Source of the DNA: Pseudomonas sp. Bout1
Lineage (GTDB): Bacteria > Pseudomonadota > Gammaproteobacteria > Pseudomonadales > Pseudomonadaceae
Length of the DNA: 64,000 nt
Direction: 5' to 3'
Assembly (NCBI RefSeq): GCF_034314165.1
Contig: NZ_JAVIWK010000001.1
Coordinates: forward strand, 4,169,001 to 4,233,000
Under the pieces are notes generated by a model. The model worked only from the letters and a program-made list of their open reading frames with translations, did no database searches and had not been told where the DNA came from. Position 1 is the first letter of the stretch, and the number at the start of each line of letters is the position of its first letter. Below are positions 15,841 to 26,436 of this stretch, piece after piece. The translations under genes were made by a program, and so were the position numbers.

Positions 15841-17679
15841 TCAGAAGGCAAAACACGAGCAGCCAAACGCGCCCCAGAACCCCTGGAAGTCGCTGACCGG
15901 CACGTTCGAGAGACGCGCCCGTTCATGGCTATGGGAGTGCACGCCACATGGGCCGCTGCACTGGTGCACCTGGGCCTGCAGCGGCGAAGTCGGGCGCCAG
16001 TGGCCCGGCACCTTGGCCACCGGCGACCAGTCCGGCAGCACCGGCACACTGGGTGGCGCGAGGTCTTCAAAGTCGCCGGCGCCGTACACCACCTTGCCGC
16101 CGACTACGGTCAGTACTGATTCGATCCACTTGATGGCTTCTTCGTCGACGCTGAAGAAGTCCGCCGACAACGCCGCCACGTCCGCCAGTTGGCCGACCTT
16201 GATCTGGCCTTTCTTGCCCTGCTCGGAGGAGAACCAGGCGCTGCCATGGGTGAAGAGTTCCAGGGCCGTCAGCCGGGGCAAACCTTCGGCGTGCAACTCC
16301 AGCCCGCCCACGGTGCGGCCGCTGACCATCCAGTACAGCGACGTCCAGGGGTTATAACTCGACACCCGCGTGGCATCGGTGCCGGCGCCCACCGGCACGC
16401 CTTCGGCGAGCATGCGCTTGATCGGCGGCGTGGCCTCGGCCGCCTTGGCGCCGTAGCGCTCCACAAAGTACTCACCCTGGAACGCCATGCGGTCCTGGAT
16501 CGCAATGCCGCCACCCAACGCCCTCACCCGCTCGATGTTCTGCGGCGTGATGGTTTCGGCGTGGTCGAAAAACCACGGCAGGCCGTTGAACGGGATGTCG
16601 CGGTTGACCTTTTCGAACACGTCGAGCATCCGCGAGATCGATTCGTTGTAGGTGGCGTGCAGGCGGAATGGCCAGCGCTGTTCCACCAGGTGGCGCACCA
16701 CCGGCTCCAGTTCCTGCTCCATGGTCAGGGGCAGGTCGGGGCGCGGTTCGAGGAAGTCTTCGAAGTCGGCTGCCGAAAACACCAGCATTTCGCCGGCGCC
16801 GTTGTGGCGCAGGTAGTCGTCGCCCTGGTGCAGGGTCACGCTGGAGGTCCAGTGCTTGAAGTCGCTGAGTTCTTCCTTGGGCTTCTGGGTGAACAGGTTG
16901 TAGGCGATGCGTACGGTCAGTTGCTCATCCTTGGCCAACTGCTCAATCACCGCATAATCATCGGGGTAGTTCTGGAAACCGCCGCCGGCGTCGATCGCGC
17001 TGGTGAGGCCCAGGCGGTTGAGTTCACGCATGAACTGGCGGGTGGAATTGACCTGGTATTCCAGCGGCAGTTTCGGGCCCTTGGCCAGGGTCGCGTAGAG
17101 AATCATCGCATTGGGCTTGGCCACCAGCATGCCGGTGGGGTTGCCGTTGTGGTCGCGCACGATCTCGCCGCCGGGCGGGTTGGGTGTGTCTTTGGTGTAG
17201 CCGGCCACGCGCAGGGCGGCGCGGTTGAGCAAGGCGCGGTCGTACAGGTGCAGCACGAACACCGGGGTGTCGGGCGCAGCCTGGTTGAGTTCGTCGAGGG
17301 TGGGCATGCGTTTTTCGGCGAACTGGAATTCGTTCCAGCCGCCCACCACCCTCACCCACTGCGGCGTGGGCGTGCGGTCGGCCTGGTCCTTGAGCATGCG
17401 CAGGGCATCGGCCAGGGACGGCACGCCTTCCCAGCGCAGTTCGAGGTTGTAGTTCAGCCCGCCACGGATCAGGTGCAGGTGCGAGTCGTTAAGGCCTGGG
17501 ATGACGGTGCGGCCCTTGAGGTCGATGACCTCGGTACCACTGCCGCGCAGGGCCATGGCTTCGCCGTCGGTGCCCACCGCGACAAAGCGTCCCTCGCGAA
17601 TCGCGACTGCGGTGGCGCGGGGGTTTTCACGGTCCACGGTGTGGAACTGGCCATTGAACAGAATCAGGTCGGCGTTCAT
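15841..17679 (-). CDS. Amidohydrolase family protein (YtcJ-like, D-aminoacylase/exoenzyme type)
   Basis: 612 residues. It begins ADLILFNGQFHTVD and has the metal motif HLHL (DSHLHLIRGG) near residue 67, RPDLPLTMEQELEP in the middle and GAGTDATRVSSYNPWTSLYW late in the barrel, as in YtcJ-type amidohydrolases. The cysteine- and histidine-rich C-terminal tail (QCSGPCGVHSHSHERAR) is an addition not usual in the family and may bind metal. It overlaps the ABM gene by four bases and precedes the isochorismatase-like gene. Substrate unknown. Confidence 0.85.
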   Translation of the reverse strand: MNADLILFNGQFHTVDRENPRATAVAIREGRFVAVGTDGEAMALRGSGTEVIDLKGRTVIPGLNDSHLHLIRGGLNYNLELRWEGVPSLADALRMLKDQADRTPTPQWVRVVGGWNEFQFAEKRMPTLDELNQAAPDTPVFVLHLYDRALLNRAALRVAGYTKDTPNPPGGEIVRDHNGNPTGMLVAKPNAMILYATLAKGPKLPLEYQVNSTRQFMRELNRLGLTSAIDAGGGFQNYPDDYAVIEQLAKDEQLTVRIAYNLFTQKPKEELSDFKHWTSSVTLHQGDDYLRHNGAGEMLVFSAADFEDFLEPRPDLPLTMEQELEPVVRHLVEQRWPFRLHATYNESISRMLDVFEKVNRDIPFNGLPWFFDHAETITPQNIERVRALGGGIAIQDRMAFQGEYFVERYGAKAAEATPPIKRMLAEGVPVGAGTDATRVSSYNPWTSLYWMVSGRTVGGLELHAEGLPRLTALELFTHGSAWFSSEQGKKGQIKVGQLADVAALSADFFSVDEEAIKWIESVLTVVGGKVVYGAGDFEDLAPPSVPVLPDWSPVAKVPGHWRPTSPLQAQVHQCSGPCGVHSHSHERARLSNVPVSDFQGFWGAFGCSCFAF

Positions 17680-18266
17680 AGGGTTTCCTTTACAGAGGCT
17701 TCAAGCCAGGGAGCGAACAGCCGGGTGGCCGCCGGCATCAGCAGGTACACCACCAGCAGGACGATGGTCAGGGTGACCAGGAAGGTCGCGACCAGGTAGT
17801 TGGATAAAAACGGATGCAGCCTCAATACCGGGCCCCAGATGATCGGCACCAGCAAGGTCAGCGGCAAAATCACCAGCAGCGTGACCACCGCCTGTTTCCA
17901 GCGGGGCGGCTTGGCGGCGGCATCGGCCAGGGGCGAGAACCAGAACTCGTTTACCGCGCCGACTTCCGTCTGGTCGCCGTCGGCCAACATCGGCGTCACT
18001 TCATTGACCAGTTCCTGGCGCTGCGACGAATCGAGCCAACGTTCCAGGTCGTCGGTGGAGCGATAACGCAGCACGCAGGTGAACAGCGCCAGCCCGCCCT
18101 GCTTGCTGCGCACCACGTCGACGCCGAGGTGGCCCGGGCGCTCGCCGGCAATGCGCACGATGCGCCGCAGCCAGGCTTCGTAGTCGGCCTCAAGGCCGGG
18201 TTTTATGCGGTGCTTGACCACCAGGGTCACGACCTCGTCCGGCCCGCCCTGCGCTGTTGAGTCCAT
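17676..18266 (-). CDS. Antibiotic biosynthesis monooxygenase (ABM) domain protein with membrane anchor
   Basis: 196 residues. Residues 12-100 form an ABM-type ferredoxin-like barrel (VVKHRIKPGLEADYEAWLRRI..GHLGVDVV). Two or three membrane spans follow (VVTLLVILPLTLLVPIIW, then LVATFLVTLTIVLLVVYLLM). A strong GGGGAAGGG site precedes the ATG at 18266. It is first in a leftward operon, coupled by ATGA overlap to the amidohydrolase gene. Proteins of this layout are common next to amidohydrolases in Pseudomonas but have no assigned role. Confidence 0.8.
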   Translation of the reverse strand: MDSTAQGGPDEVVTLVVKHRIKPGLEADYEAWLRRIVRIAGERPGHLGVDVVRSKQGGLALFTCVLRYRSTDDLERWLDSSQRQELVNEVTPMLADGDQTEVGAVNEFWFSPLADAAAKPPRWKQAVVTLLVILPLTLLVPIIWGPVLRLHPFLSNYLVATFLVTLTIVLLVVYLLMPAATRLFAPWLEASVKETL

Positions 18267-18436
18267 CGTGCCCTTCCCCTGGATGCTTGAACGTTCGCGC
18301 CAGTGTGCGACGGCACGATGCAGAAAAATTGCATGTATGTGCTCTGCTCAAGAGAAGCCTATAGCGGTCTACACTGGGGGTTCATTCGCCGGTAAGGTGT
18401 GTGAAAACAAGTGCCCATCGACCACGGATATCGATC

Positions 18437-18868
18437 ATGGCTCAACCAGCAGCTGCAACCGGGACGCTGTGTTCCGAACGGGAACAAAGGGTCAAGCAAT
18501 TGATCCTCGCCAACCTTGCCGAAAGCCTGGAGGTGACGGCACTGGCTCGCGCCTGCGAACTGTCGCGCAGCCACTTTTCCCGGGCCTTCAAGCGCACCAC
18601 GGGGGTGTCGCCGCAGGAATGGATTCGCCAGCAACGCATCAAGCAAGCCAAAGTGCTGATCACCGGCTCGGCCCTGAGCCTGACGCAAATCAGCCAGGAA
18701 TGCGGGTTCTGCGACCAGGCGCACTTCTGCCACCTGTTCAGCCGCAGCGAAGGGCTCAACCCAATGGCCTGGCGCAAACTTCAGCTGCGCTACCGCCATC
18801 ATCTGCGGGTGGCACAGCTGGCTATAGTCAACCGCAAAGAGACAGTCATTCCGATTCCAGCTTCTTAA
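18437..18868 (+). CDS. Short AraC-family transcriptional regulator
   Basis: About 143 residues from the ATG at 18437; a GTG at 18401 is an alternative start. It consists almost only of the two helix-turn-helix motifs of AraC (SLEVTALARACELSRSHFSRAFKRTTG and LTQISQECGFCDQAHFCHLFSRSEG), with no sensor domain. Such stand-alone DNA-binding AraC proteins exist but must be controlled by level or by partner proteins. It is divergent from the ABM/amidohydrolase operon, which is a likely target. Confidence 0.88.
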   Translation: MAQPAAATGTLCSEREQRVKQLILANLAESLEVTALARACELSRSHFSRAFKRTTGVSPQEWIRQQRIKQAKVLITGSALSLTQISQECGFCDQAHFCHLFSRSEGLNPMAWRKLQLRYRHHLRVAQLAIVNRKETVIPIPAS

Positions 18869-18951
18869 TCAACCTATCGATAACCATTAATCTTCTCCTC
18901 ACACCGAAGCCCTGCATCTCGCAGCCAAGCTTCCCTTGAGGAGAACACCCC

Positions 18952-19674
18952 ATGCTGACCCTTCGCAAAGCCTCGGAACGCGGCGCCGCCAATCACGGTT
19001 GGTTGAAGTCGTTCCACACCTTCTCGTTCGCCAACTACTGGAACCCCAAGGAGCAGGGTTTTTCCGACCTGCTGGTGATCAACGATGATCGTGTTGCCGC
19101 CGGCAAGGGCTTCGGGCAACACCCGCACCGCGACATGGAGATTTTCTCCTATGTGCTCGAAGGCGCCCTGGAACACAAGGACACCCTGGGCACCGGCTCG
19201 GTAATCCGCCCCGGCGATGTGCAACTGATGAGCGCCGGCAGCGGCGTGGCCCACAGCGAGTTCAACCACAGCCACACCCAGGGCGTGCACTTCCTGCAAA
19301 TCTGGATCGTGCCGGACGTGGCGGGCGCCGAACCGCGCTATCAGCAGGAGCATTTCACCGAAGCGCAAAAACGCGGCCGGTTGCAGTTGATCATCTCGCC
19401 GGAAGGCACCGATGGCTCCCTCGGCGTACGCCAGGATGCGCGGGTGTATGCCGGGCTGTTCAACGGTTTTGAAACTGCCAGCCTGGCCCTGGCCCCGGAG
19501 CGCTACGCCTACATCCATGTGGCGCGGGGCAGCGTTGAAGTCAACGGCCAACGCTTGCATGAAGGCGACGGTGCCCGCGTACGCGATGAGCGAGAGATTT
19601 ACCTGAGCCATGGCGAGGATGCCGAGGTACTGGTGTTTGACCTGCGCCCTCAGGAACTGCCTGAAATGCCCTGA
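18952..19674 (+). CDS. Pirin family protein (bicupin, YhhW-like)
   Basis: 240 residues. The N-terminal cupin carries the metal-binding pattern GQHPHRDMEIFSYVLEGALEH (HxHxxxE) and later SGVAHSEFNHS. The C-terminal cupin is degenerate, as in bacterial pirins. A good ribosome binding site (GAGGAGAA) sets the start. Relatives act as quercetin dioxygenases or as iron-dependent modulators of metabolism. It stands alone on its transcript. Confidence 0.9.
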   Translation: MLTLRKASERGAANHGWLKSFHTFSFANYWNPKEQGFSDLLVINDDRVAAGKGFGQHPHRDMEIFSYVLEGALEHKDTLGTGSVIRPGDVQLMSAGSGVAHSEFNHSHTQGVHFLQIWIVPDVAGAEPRYQQEHFTEAQKRGRLQLIISPEGTDGSLGVRQDARVYAGLFNGFETASLALAPERYAYIHVARGSVEVNGQRLHEGDGARVRDEREIYLSHGEDAEVLVFDLRPQELPEMP

Positions 19675-19810
19675 TGGCCGGCGCGATGGCCCGTGAAAGC
19701 GGGCTATCGCTGGCGTCGATAGTCACCATCAGCCCAATGAAGTTCTCTAAAAAAATCCACCGCGTAACATCACATCCATACCAACCAACGACTTCCCGGA
19801 GCACACACTC

Positions 19811-20041
19811 ATGAAACGCCAACTCTTGTTTAGCCTCGCTTTCTCGGTACTTGCTGTAAGCGCCTTTACCCAACCTGCGCTCGCTGAAGGCGGCGCGGAT
19901 CGCTTGATGGACAGCCGCGTGGCTGAGGGTGGTTCTGACCGTTTGCTGGAACGTCGTGTGGCTGAAGGCGGCGCTGAACGCCTTCAAGGCAACCGTGTAG
20001 CTGAAGGTGGTGCTGACCGCCTGATGGAAAACCGCGCATAA
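19811..20041 (+). CDS. Small secreted protein with four 13-residue repeats
   Basis: 76 residues: a clear Sec signal peptide (LLFSLAFSVLAVSAFTQPALA), then four tandem repeats of the form AEGG(A/S)(D/E)RLxxxRV filling the rest of the protein. Each repeat is 39 bp. No cysteine and no membrane anchor. The consensus mixes Gly-Gly turns with alternating charges, suggesting short helices joined by turns. A strong terminator follows. Function unknown. Confidence 0.75.
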   Translation: MKRQLLFSLAFSVLAVSAFTQPALAEGGADRLMDSRVAEGGSDRLLERRVAEGGAERLQGNRVAEGGADRLMENRA

Positions 20042-20066
20042 CCCCTGTTGTTCGCGGTACACCCCC

Positions 20067-20093
20067 AGCCGGCCTGATCAGCCGGCTTTTTTT
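20067..20093 (+). terminator. Rho-independent terminator after the repeat-protein gene
   Basis: Perfect seven-base stem AGCCGGC/GCCGGCT, a seven-base loop, then seven T. A textbook intrinsic terminator. Confidence 0.9.
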
Positions 20094-20119
20094 CGCCTGC
20101 GGTTAAACAGCACCACAAA

Positions 20120-20255
20120 CCCTGTGGCGAGGGAGCTTGCTCCCGCTGGGCTGCGCAGCAGCCCCAATGAATTCACCGCGGTTCTTCAGGAAGGCCTCAT
20201 TGGCAGGTTCTGGGGCCGCTTCGCAGCCCAGCGGGAGCAAGCTCCCTCGCCACAC
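20120..20255. repeat. REPIN (second family), intact copy
   Basis: CCTGTGGCGAGGGAGCTTGC..GGGCTGCGCAGC, a loop containing CAATGAATTCACCGCGG, then the inverted end to GAGCAAGCTCCCTCGCCACA. Nearly the same sequence, interrupted by an IS110 element, is at 26181-26196 plus 27338-27477 and marks the left end of the duplicated segment. Confidence 0.85.
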
Positions 20256-20290
20256 AAGCGCTCTCGGCTCAGGTAAGTCGTCATTCGCTG

Positions 20291-21289
20291 TTAGTGCAGT
20301 GAACTATCCAGCCACACCACCGCTTTGCCAATCTGCTGCCTTGCCTCTATCCGCGCGTGCACCTCGTGCACGTCCTCCAGGGTGTAGTGCCCTTCGATCT
20401 CCACTGTTAGTGCCCCTTCGAGCATGGCCGCGAACACCGCGTTGGCACGCCGCTGCACGGTCGGGCCGTCGGCCATGTGGTCATTGAGTCGTGGGCGCGT
20501 CAGGAACAAGGAGCCGGCTTCCCCCAACTCCATCGGATCCAGATCAGTGATCGAACCGGAAACGTTGCCGTAATTGACGATCAACCCACGCGTGCGGCAC
20601 GCCCTGAAACTCTCGCGCAAGGTGGCCTTGCCCACCGAATCGAACACCACATCCACGCCCTGCCCCTGGGTTGCCTCCAATACCCGCTCGGCAAACCCGA
20701 CGTACTGCCATGCGTAATCGGCGCCGCGCTGGAGGGCAATCGCAGATTTTTCGGCGCTGCTGCCGGTGGTAAACACCGTGGCGCCGAGTCGATGAGCCAT
20801 CTGCACCAGCAACTGGCCGATGCTGCCGGACGCGGCGTGGATCAGGCAGCTATTGCCCGCCTGCAACCGCGCCACGTCCTCGATCAGGTAGTGCGCCGTG
20901 CAACCCTGGAACATCGCCGCTGCCGCCTGATCGAAGCCAATCGCGTTGGGAAGGTGTGCGACTCGCGCGGCGGGTACGCTGGCGTATTCAGCGAACGCAC
21001 CCCAGGCAATGCACCAGGCCACGCGATCACCCGGCGCCAGATGGTTCACGCCCTCGCCCACTTCCATCACCACACCGGCGCCTTCCATGCCCAGGGTGCA
21101 CGGCAGCCGTACCGGATAGGTCACAGACTTCGCGTATTTGCCGTGGCGGGTGTGCACATCCATGAAATTGATCCCGGCGCAGGCCACCTTGACCAGTACA
21201 TGGCCGGCAGTCACGTGGGGTTTGGGCACATCAAGTCGCAGTTGAACGACCTCCGGGCCGCCGTAGGTTTCAAGGGTGAGGGCTTTCAT
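20291..21289 (-). CDS. Zinc-type alcohol dehydrogenase-like quinone oxidoreductase
   Basis: 332 residues from the ATG at 21289 (MKALTLETYGGPEVVQL). MDR superfamily without catalytic zinc ligands: VKVACAGINFMDVHTRHGKY, LGMEGAGVVMEVGEGV, and the NADPH-binding loop AASGSIGQLLVQMAHRLGA. These features match quinone oxidoreductase (QOR), which reduces quinones or enones with NADPH. It is divergent from a LysR gene about 100 bp away. A broken second copy of the pair lies at 27.5-29.0 kb. Confidence 0.9.
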   Translation of the reverse strand: MKALTLETYGGPEVVQLRLDVPKPHVTAGHVLVKVACAGINFMDVHTRHGKYAKSVTYPVRLPCTLGMEGAGVVMEVGEGVNHLAPGDRVAWCIAWGAFAEYASVPAARVAHLPNAIGFDQAAAAMFQGCTAHYLIEDVARLQAGNSCLIHAASGSIGQLLVQMAHRLGATVFTTGSSAEKSAIALQRGADYAWQYVGFAERVLEATQGQGVDVVFDSVGKATLRESFRACRTRGLIVNYGNVSGSITDLDPMELGEAGSLFLTRPRLNDHMADGPTVQRRANAVFAAMLEGALTVEIEGHYTLEDVHEVHARIEARQQIGKAVVWLDSSLH

Positions 21290-21391
21290 CACGGGACAAC
21301 TCCGTTTGCGGTGGGAATGCGCCATGGTAAAAGCCGCTACTCTGTACGAGAATTCCCCAATACCTCCCACCCTCCGTGCGGAAATAACCCG

Positions 21392-22255
21392 ATGTTCGAC
21401 TGGCAGGACCTGTATTTCTTCACCGTGTTGGCGCGCACCCAGTCGCTGTCGGCGGCCGCCCGCGAGCTGCAGGTGGAACACGCCACCGTCGGCCGGCGCG
21501 TCGATGCCCTGGAAAAAGCCCTCGGCGTCAAACTGGTAGACCGCCTGCCCCGCAGCCGCCCACTCACCGAGGAAGGCCTGGCTTTGGCGAAGTTGGCGGC
21601 CGGCATGGGCGAGATGGCCACCGAAGTGATGCGCCTGTCCCGCGTGGCCTCCATCGAAGTGGCCGGCACCGTGCGGGTCAGTTGCCCGCCGTCGATTGCC
21701 ATCCACTGCATCGCCCCCCACGTCGCACGGTTCAGGACAAAGTATCCCAAACTGAATATCGTGTTGATGTCCTCGACAACGCTCGCCGCCCTCGACAAAG
21801 GCGAAGCCGACATTGCCCTGCGCACCGTGCGTCCCGATGAAGAAGCGCTGGTGCGCAGGAAGGTCGGCGCGGTGCGATTCGGGCTCTATGCCACCCCCGA
21901 GTTCAAACGGTTACCCGCCGAACAGTGGGCATTCATTGCCTATGACGCCGCCCGCGACCATCTGCCCCAACAGGCGTGGATGCATCAGGTGCGCGGCAAC
22001 CGCACGATTGCCTTTGCCGCCAGCGACCTGATAACCCAGCAAATGGCCGCCCGGTCCCAGGTGGGTGCGGTGGTGTTGCCCACGCTGGTGGGTGATCGCG
22101 ACGCGGCATTGGTGCGGCTGCCAACAACTACCGAAGGCCCGGTTCGCGATATCTGGCTGACGGTGTACCCGGACATGCGCCGCTCGCCATCGGTGAAGGT
22201 GGTGATGGAGTTTTTGGTGAGTTGCATTGAAAGCGAGCCGCAGTTGCGGCGCTGA
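21392..22255 (+). CDS. LysR-type transcriptional regulator, likely controls the adjacent oxidoreductase
   Basis: 287 residues, start MFDWQDLYFFTVLARTQSL. The winged helix (SLSAAARELQVEHATVGRRVDALEKALGVKLVDR) and effector domain are intact. The gene is divergent from the quinone oxidoreductase gene, the classic LysR arrangement. Its truncated duplicate at 28466-29003 lacks 329 bp. The stop lies six bases from the end of the convergent cupin gene. Confidence 0.9.
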   Translation: MFDWQDLYFFTVLARTQSLSAAARELQVEHATVGRRVDALEKALGVKLVDRLPRSRPLTEEGLALAKLAAGMGEMATEVMRLSRVASIEVAGTVRVSCPPSIAIHCIAPHVARFRTKYPKLNIVLMSSTTLAALDKGEADIALRTVRPDEEALVRRKVGAVRFGLYATPEFKRLPAEQWAFIAYDAARDHLPQQAWMHQVRGNRTIAFAASDLITQQMAARSQVGAVVLPTLVGDRDAALVRLPTTTEGPVRDIWLTVYPDMRRSPSVKVVMEFLVSCIESEPQLRR

Positions 22256-22261
22256 AGCTGA

Positions 22262-23763
<1,502 letters not shown>

Positions 23764-23829
23764 CTAACAGGTACGAATTGTGATAATTAGCCGCTAGAAT
23801 CTGAAAATACTTATGAGGGTATCTCACCA

Positions 23830-24723
23830 ATGCTCAGGGAAAACGCCAACGACCTGCTCGCCTTTCTGGCGGTAGCCCGGGAGCGCAGCTTTACCAAGGC
23901 AGCGGCCAAACTGGGGGTTACCCAGTCGGCGTTGAGCCATACCCTCCGTGCCCTGGAAGCGCGCCTTGGGCTGCGTCTGCTGACCCGCACCACCCGCAGC
24001 GTATCGCCCACCGAAGCCGGGCAGCACTTGATCGATACGGTCGGTCCGCACTTCGATGAAATCCAGGTGGGCCTTGAAGGCCTGAGCAACTTGCGGGACA
24101 GGCCCTCCGGCACCATTCGCATCAACGCCATGGACCACGCACTGGAGTTCATCCTGTGGCCGGTGCTGAAACCATTCCTGGCGAAGTACCCGGATATCGC
24201 CGTGGAGGTGTGTTGCGACTACGGCTTTGTCGACATTGCTGCCCAAGGCTTCGATGCCGGCGTACGTCTTGGGGAAGACGTGGCCCAGGGCATGATTGCC
24301 ACGCGTATCAGCCCTGATATGCGGATGTTGGTGGTGGGTTCACCGGCCTACTTTGCCCTGCGCGCGATACCGCACACGCCACGGGACTTGACCGATCACG
24401 CCTGCAACAACTTGCGCCTGCCCACCAATGGCGGCCTGTATGTGTGGGAGTTCAAGAAAGGCGAGGAAAGCCTGAATGTGCGAGTGTCTGGCCAGGTGAC
24501 GTTCAATGGTGTGTACCCATTGCTCAAGGCGGCGGTTGACGGCCTCGGCTTGAGCTACGTGCCTGCCGACCTGGTGGCACCTTATCTGGCGGACGGGCGC
24601 CTGGTGCAGGTGCTGGATGACTGGTGCGCGCCGTTCGCCGGCTTCCATCTGTATTACCCCAGCCGTCGCCAGGCCTCGCCCGCGTTTGCGCTTTTGGTGG
24701 AAGCATTGCGTTATCGCGGTTGA
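23830..24723 (+). CDS. LysR-type transcriptional regulator
   Basis: 297 residues. Winged helix SFTKAAAKLGVTQSALSHTLRALEARLGLRLLTRTTRS, then an effector domain of the same subgroup as the LysR at 14.1 kb. Divergent from the aldo/keto reductase gene with about 100 bp between starts, so probably its regulator. Its 3' end overlaps the convergent LysR gene by 13 bp. Confidence 0.92.
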   Translation: MLRENANDLLAFLAVARERSFTKAAAKLGVTQSALSHTLRALEARLGLRLLTRTTRSVSPTEAGQHLIDTVGPHFDEIQVGLEGLSNLRDRPSGTIRINAMDHALEFILWPVLKPFLAKYPDIAVEVCCDYGFVDIAAQGFDAGVRLGEDVAQGMIATRISPDMRMLVVGSPAYFALRAIPHTPRDLTDHACNNLRLPTNGGLYVWEFKKGEESLNVRVSGQVTFNGVYPLLKAAVDGLGLSYVPADLVAPYLADGRLVQVLDDWCAPFAGFHLYYPSRRQASPAFALLVEALRYRG

Positions 24724-25604
24724 AAGAAATCCGTCAGCGCGCCGCCCAGCGCATCGAACACCAGGGCGATGCGCTGGACCTTGCGCACGTCCTGGTGCAT
24801 GGCAATCCACACGTCGACGTTGAAATCCACCTGCCCGGGCAGCACCCGCACCAGCCCGTGACGCTGCGCCACCTGGCGTGAACACACGCCAATACCCAAC
24901 CCGGCACGCAGCGCGGCCAATTGCGCGAGGTGATCGTCGGTGCGGATGAGTGCATTGGGCGCCGAACAGTCGAAACCACGCTCACGCAGGAACTCTATCT
25001 CCAGCACGTTGCGGTCGGGCCCGATCAGCGGGTAGCCGTGCAATTGCGCAACAGTGTCCGGGGTACCCTGCTCTGCCAGCAATTCTGGCGTGGCGTACAA
25101 CCCCACTTGCAGGTCGCCAACCTTGCGCGCGACCACGGTGGTTTCCGTGGGGCGACGGATGCGCACGGCGACGTCGGCCTCCTGCCGGGCCAGGGCTTGC
25201 AGGCGATTGGACACGCTCAACTCAATGGCCAATTGCGGATGATCACGGCGCAGGCTGCGCAACATCGGTGGTAGCACCTCGACGCCCAGCAGCTTGCCGC
25301 TGGTGAGGCGCACTGTGCCGCTGGCCAGTGCAGCGTCGGCCGAGGCTGCGCGGTTGAAAGCGTTGGCGGCAAGCGCCATCGCTTCCACGTGGCTGATCAG
25401 GTCCTTGGCGGTGTCGGTGGGCAGCAATCCTGCGGGTGAGCGGATAAACAGGCTGACGCCGACGCTCTGCTCCAGCGCTTCAATGCGCCGCCGCGCCGTG
25501 GCCTGGGCGATCCCCAGCACACGGGCCGCGCCCGACAGGCTGCCGGTGCGCAGCACGGCGAGAAAGGCGCGCTGGGTTTCCCATTGGAGTTGCGGGGCGT
25601 TCAT
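24711..25604 (-). CDS. LysR-type transcriptional regulator
   Basis: 297 residues, with ACAGGAA before the ATG. Winged helix SLSGAARVLGIAQATARRRIEALEQSVGVSLFIRS; effector domain complete. Convergent with the previous LysR and divergent from the GFA-protein gene at 25722, which is its nearest possible target. Confidence 0.9.
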   Translation of the reverse strand: MNAPQLQWETQRAFLAVLRTGSLSGAARVLGIAQATARRRIEALEQSVGVSLFIRSPAGLLPTDTAKDLISHVEAMALAANAFNRAASADAALASGTVRLTSGKLLGVEVLPPMLRSLRRDHPQLAIELSVSNRLQALARQEADVAVRIRRPTETTVVARKVGDLQVGLYATPELLAEQGTPDTVAQLHGYPLIGPDRNVLEIEFLRERGFDCSAPNALIRTDDHLAQLAALRAGLGIGVCSRQVAQRHGLVRVLPGQVDFNVDVWIAMHQDVRKVQRIALVFDALGGALTDFFQPR

Positions 25605-25721
25605 ACATTTCCTGTGAGCCGCTGGGCAGTTTTGGCGGATGTTCTTTGTTCGGGGGCTGCGGCATGCTGGCGAGCATAACCGATGGGCCTCGCGCCCTCA
25701 CTGTGCAAAGGATCGTTTTTA

Positions 25722-26162
25722 ATGACACTCACCGGCCAATGCCGCTGCTCCAGCGTGACCTACACCCTCAATACCGACACGCCGCCGGCGGTGTATGCCT
25801 GCCATTGCCGCCATTGCCAGACCTGGAGCGGCAGCGCGTTTGCGCTGCATGCGCTGTTGCCGGCGGATGCGCTGCAGATTGAAGGTTCGCTGACAGAATA
25901 TGGCTATGACGTTGATGGGCAGCGTTCGGAGCATTGGTTGTGCGGGGTGTGCCATACGCGGATCTGCAACACCACGACGGCCGCGCCAGGGCTGGTTGTG
26001 CTGCGGGTCGGGACGCTGGATGCGAGCCCGTCCGTGCAGCCTGTCGCGCATATTTGGGTGCGGCACAAGCAGCCTTGGGTGACGTTGACGGAGGGTGTTC
26101 CGACCTGGCCGCAAAGCCCTACGCCCCAGGCGTTTGCGCAGGCGTTGAGCGTTCCCCTGTAG
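25722..26162 (+). CDS. GFA family (glutathione-dependent formaldehyde-activating-like) zinc protein
   Basis: 146 residues from the ATG at 25722, which has AAAGGA upstream. Zinc-binding cysteines appear in order: GQCRCSSVTY, CHCRHCQTWSG and WLCGVCHTRICN, the signature of the GFA/CENP-V fold. Members bind small thiols or formaldehyde adducts; substrates are mostly unknown. The start upstream at 25683 lacks a ribosome binding site. Confidence 0.85.
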   Translation: MTLTGQCRCSSVTYTLNTDTPPAVYACHCRHCQTWSGSAFALHALLPADALQIEGSLTEYGYDVDGQRSEHWLCGVCHTRICNTTTAAPGLVVLRVGTLDASPSVQPVAHIWVRHKQPWVTLTEGVPTWPQSPTPQAFAQALSVPL

Positions 26163-26195
26163 ACATGACTCACACAAACCCTGTGGCGAGGGAGC

Positions 26196-26436
26196 CCCCG
26201 CAGCCTGCGTCGAGGCTGCGCTGTCGCGCAGCAAACTGGTTCATCGTAAAGTTGGAGAACGCGAGCGTGGCAAAGGCCGTAACCAGCACTGGTGTTTGCG
26301 CACCCGAGAGGGAGAGTGGCCTGCACGGTATCGGCGTGGTTGAAAGCATGGCGCAAGCCATGACCTCGTATAAGAGAGTGAATCCGCTCGCCACCGTGTA
26401 CCCCGCCCGCGTCGTTCAATCCTGCGAGGAATTGCC
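26196..26436 (+). ncRNA. Possible bridge-RNA region of the IS110 element
   Basis: Noncoding left end before the transposase start. It contains the perfect hairpin CATGGC-GCAA-GCCATG (26347-26362) and other pairing segments. IS110-group elements are known to encode a target/donor-recognising bridge RNA in such an end. Whether this element belongs to that group, and whether the RNA is still made, cannot be told from sequence alone. Confidence 0.3.
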
